From: Escallonia rubra
Taxonomy: Eukaryota > Streptophyta > Magnoliopsida > Escalloniales > Escalloniaceae
Length of the DNA: 64,000 nt
Direction of reading: 5' to 3'
Assembly: GCA_033065855.1 (NCBI GenBank)
Contig: JAVXUO010001066.1
Span: 434,001 to 498,000, forward strand
Numbering within the stretch: position 1 is the first letter of the stretch; each line of letters begins with the position of its first letter. Of the stretch, positions 60,837-64,000 are shown in pieces. The position numbers and the translations under genes were made by a program. The notes under the pieces were generated by a model, which had not been told where the DNA came from, ran no database searches, and saw nothing but the letters and a program-made list of their open reading frames with translations.

Positions 60837-63242
60837 CTAGGAACAACCAAAACATCTACGTACAGAAGAGATTAAACTTGAAGGCGCTGTTGCAGGTGCA
60901 GGTTCAGGGTCAGGCTTTCTGCGAGGAAGATGTTTAAGGAAGGCTTTTACTGCTCCTGTAACCCCGTCTTCATTCTCCATGGCCTTTGCGAGTTCGACTG
61001 CCCGCTCCTTCACCTGCATTATTTCGAAAAGTGAAGCCCATGACAAATTCAATCTCTACCCCCCTTCCCCTCCATTGTTCTTAGTCTCCTGGACAGTCCA
61101 AAACAGAGACAGCATGTATTGATTGCTTCAACCAGATTGGCATCAGAATTTATTTGCTAGTAGCAAAATTGGCTCCATTTACAGAGTCGCAGTTTATACA
61201 TCTTATTTGACCGGGGTGCAACTCAAAATTGAATTTAAATGCCCAGGTAGTACTTACAATTCATTATTTATTAGGGAATTGAAGTTTACCGTCGGATCTA
61301 GCATGTATTTAATTGCTTCAACCAACTTGGGAAGCGAAAACTCGTCAACTGGTATGGGTGCAGGACCTACTCCTCTAGCATGCACTCGTTCTCCCCAGAA
61401 AGGTTGGTCACCAAAGAAAGGCACTATGGTAGTTGGACACTGAATTGCAATAGGAATTTAGATAAGCATTTAACCAAAATCAGAATCAAATGGAATAACA
61501 AGAAAGGTAACAACTGGATGTAAGCTAATACCGCAGCTTTAAGACCAGCAGCAGTTGTTCCAGCACCCCCATGGTGCACCTACAAGTACAAAGCAAAAGA
61601 TTTTAACCACAAGAAATAAGAAACTTGGAGGGCATATCATGAAACGAAGGTGGAATGCAGAACTAAGGAAGTACACGCGTCGTGTATCAAACTAAACAGT
61701 TTGCCCAAATACTTGGATGTTTAAAACAAGATGACTTGCTGGACAAGAGCAGATCAAGACGATCCTTCTCCACGTTAAGGGTTCTGACTTATTACTCATC
61801 CATGATTATATAACATGCTTGTATAATATATATCCTTACCACTAGCCCGATTCCACAATTGGACTATGTAGAGGCCTTCTGGCCTAAATGAGTGATAGAA
61901 AGGACTTTGCATAAAATTATTAGCAAGAGTATTATAAATCATATGTATTGTATGGTTTTCTTTCCAATTTTTGCCACCGTCAGGAGTGGTTTATATTAAG
62001 TGTGAATGTGAAAGTACAACTTCACAATGAATAAAAGCTGACAGAGGAAAATGTGTCCATTAGAATACGGGGAGGGTCGTTCTATCTTTTACTTCAGCAA
62101 TTTAACTAGACTGGTCCTAAATGACTTAATTTCCTCATATTAAGTCCAAGGGGAAGTAGGTATCTTTTTACAATGAATCTGACTAGGATCAAACAGCAGC
62201 CTCGCATAAACCATGCACAGTAGCTCCCCAAAAACCTATCTCAAACATGTTTATGAAAGAAGCATGCAAAAGTCTCTCTATGATAATGTTTTGGAACAAA
62301 AATAATGAAGCCTAACCACAGCTGCACATTGTAAGAAGAGCCAGTCGTGAGGGATGTTATCCAATGAGTATATGAAGTCCTTTGGTTCTGCCACTGGGAA
62401 ATAAAGAAGTGAAGCTAAATCAATGGACATCACACAGGATGAACAATACTAAATCTATGATAAAGTATGAAATTACATAACAGAAACTGCACCGCAAATC
62501 AAAGAGGGAGCCAAAAACTTACAGTCACCTAGGCCGCCCCAACCTTTGTTAATAATACCCCTTTGTCCAGTTATTTCCAGAGCTTGAACAATTATTTGAG
62601 TCATCTTCTCCGGCTCTTGAACAGGCTGAGAAGGAAGAAGACAGCCAAGAGTCAATGTCGAATATATCTTATTCCATGCTTATCAAGTATGAACACGGTA
62701 AATAGGCAAATAGTGCACCACGAATTTCGTATTACAGCACGTGTTACTAACAAAGAGTGATATTCCCATTAGACATCAAAATGGAAACACCAAGCAGTAA
62801 TTAGACAGCTAACTTCATCTATATCAACTAAAAGTACAATGCCACCATGTTAGCTCAAAATGGACAGCGAAATGGAAGATGTATCTGACAAAAACCCTGA
62901 ATGCAGACAAGTGCGCAACAAAGCAATCTGAACAATCAAACTAGAGGAAAACCACTATCCCACTTCTCAACTACATTAACATTCAACTCAAATTGGCCAT
63001 AACCCTCCTTTTCAAATCTTGGTACACATAAGAGATAGGTGTAGGCAAAAAAATTATAGCAATGATCCAAATAGGAGAATCTCCAATGTCATTGGAAAAA
63101 AAAAAACTCACGAGGCTGCCAAAGCCAATATAGATAGGCCTTGTACCAGCATTAAGCCAGTTCACAAGTGATTCAGGAGGTTCATAGTTCGATGCCAGAT
63201 CAAGGAAGCAAAACCCCACCACATCAACCTTGGGTCCCCAAT
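60837..63242 (-). CDS. Sterol 3-beta-glucosyltransferase, C-terminal part (UGT80 family)
   Basis: Six 3' exons on the minus strand: 63242-63112, 62625-62523, 62393-62317, 61579-61532, 61439-61290 and 61013-60837. All are GT-AG, and the phases join to 227 codons plus stop. Motifs in order: WGPKVDVVGFCFLDLASNYE, PIYIGFGSLPVQEPEKM, GWGGLGDLAEPKDF, VVHHGGAGTTAAGLKAACPT, FFGDQPFWGERVHARGVGP and IPVDEFSLPKLVEAI, then a Pro-rich tail ending RRCFGCS. The HHGGAGTT and GDQPFW blocks form the UDP-glucose-binding core. The enzyme adds glucose to membrane sterols to make steryl glucosides. UGT80B1/TT15 is the seed-coat member in Arabidopsis, and nearby gene order favours UGT80B1, but this is inference. 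The N-terminal half lies beyond 64000; 63243-64000 is read as intron. Confidence 0.93.
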
Positions 63243-64000
63243 CTGCAAAAAAAGACGTATATGTAAGATATATATATACCGGAATTTCAAAAGAATCAGA
63301 AAATGAAACAGAATATTTTGCAGTATGAGTTACTTTATGGTGTTTTAGGATTTCCAACTAGACAGGACAAATACCCAAAGTACTCATATAAAGAGTTCTG
63401 CAAATGGACGCAAAGCATTCTAGAATCATACGGACTTTTGACAATAGTTTATGATTGTGAACTATTGTCAATATTTTATGAGATCAAATTAAATCAAGCG
63501 TATAACTTACTTAGATGATCTTATAGCATGCATAATTCGAAACTGGCAAAGTTACTTGACATTGTAAATAGAAAAAGAATTTAACACACTAATTTGCAGC
63601 AAACTTTTACAATAAATTAACGAAAAAACATGGCATTCAAAACTAAACTGCGTAATAACCGGGAAAAAGATATTAACATAAAGACATGTATTTAAAACTC
63701 CTAAAACATAAACACTTGTTATTCATGATGTCTTGAGAAAGCGAATGGAGTGCCTAGCTCATCAATCAGAAAATGTAAAATGTCGGCATAAACACAGTGA
63801 TCACGAAAACGCACATGCAGGTACCAGATGTACAATCCAACCACTTAACAACTGGAAGAGGTATAACTGGAAAGAAATGAATTTCAACTATAAAACGTCT
63901 ATTATGCCGGGTTTTTTCTGGATATGCTATTGTATGCTTGTTGCGCTCCCTCCAGCGTAAAGGACTTTTTTATATACAACCATTAGTTTCTGCTTATGCT
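63243..64000 (-). other. Probable intron of the sterol glucosyltransferase
   Basis: No coding similarity to the expected preceding exon was found on the minus strand up to the window edge. A TTTTGCAG acceptor precedes the exon at 63242. The preceding exon must end in phase 1 with G, completing the Asp before Trp-Gly-Pro. Confidence 0.5.

Overview
The window is nuclear DNA of a flowering plant, most likely a core eudicot and probably woody. The evidence is spliced genes with GT-AG introns, plant-only families (ABI3-type B3 factor, LRR receptor kinases, a plastid-targeted membrane protein, a plant pectate lyase, an EAR-motif C2H2 protein), AT-rich intergenic DNA, MITEs, SINEs and LINE remnants. 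No prokaryotic operon, CRISPR array or rRNA was seen, and no intact tRNA gene.

Seven gene models are supported. ABI3 (+, 2390-5142, six exons) has a long CT-rich leader with short upstream ORFs. An RGI/RCH-type LRR-XI receptor kinase (-, 12522-16418, two exons) carries the RAGG peptide-recognition motif. A small plastid inner-membrane-type protein (+, 19334-23142, four exons) has a minimal AUG-UAA upstream ORF overlapping its start codon. A TMKL1-type LRR pseudokinase (+, 33202-37002, two exons) and a pectate lyase (-, 39022-43501, seven exons) are convergent neighbours. A one-finger C2H2/EAR repressor-type protein (-, 57815-58378) follows. Last is the 3' part of a UGT80-type sterol glucosyltransferase (-, 60837-63242, running off the right edge).

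From memory of the Arabidopsis map, ABI3, TMKL1 and a pectate lyase lie side by side on chromosome 3 and an RGI2-type kinase lies nearby. The plastid protein and UGT80B1 resemble genes near each other on chromosome 1. The window therefore looks like an interleaved ancestral block, but this rests on recall and not on an alignment.

The intergenic space is old transposon debris. It includes a Mutator-type non-autonomous element with a 9-bp target duplication (28130-28960), a related-looking element nested inside a MITE (30440-31517 within 30098-31611), two copies of another GC-rich-core element in opposite orientation (about 6.4-7.4 and 18.0-18.9 kb), and two AT-rich MITEs. There are also a tRNA-derived SINE, a poly(A)-tailed retroposon, an L1-type LINE tail, an RNase H remnant, an alcohol dehydrogenase pseudogene and a diverged tandem duplication at 54.7-57.8 kb. 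The stretch 43.5-57.8 kb has no convincing gene.

I found no gene cluster that amounts to a new biological system. The observations most worth testing are regulatory: the AUG-UAA/AUG overlap at 19329-19336, the dense CACGTG cluster upstream of the pectate lyase, and the uORF-rich ABI3 leader.
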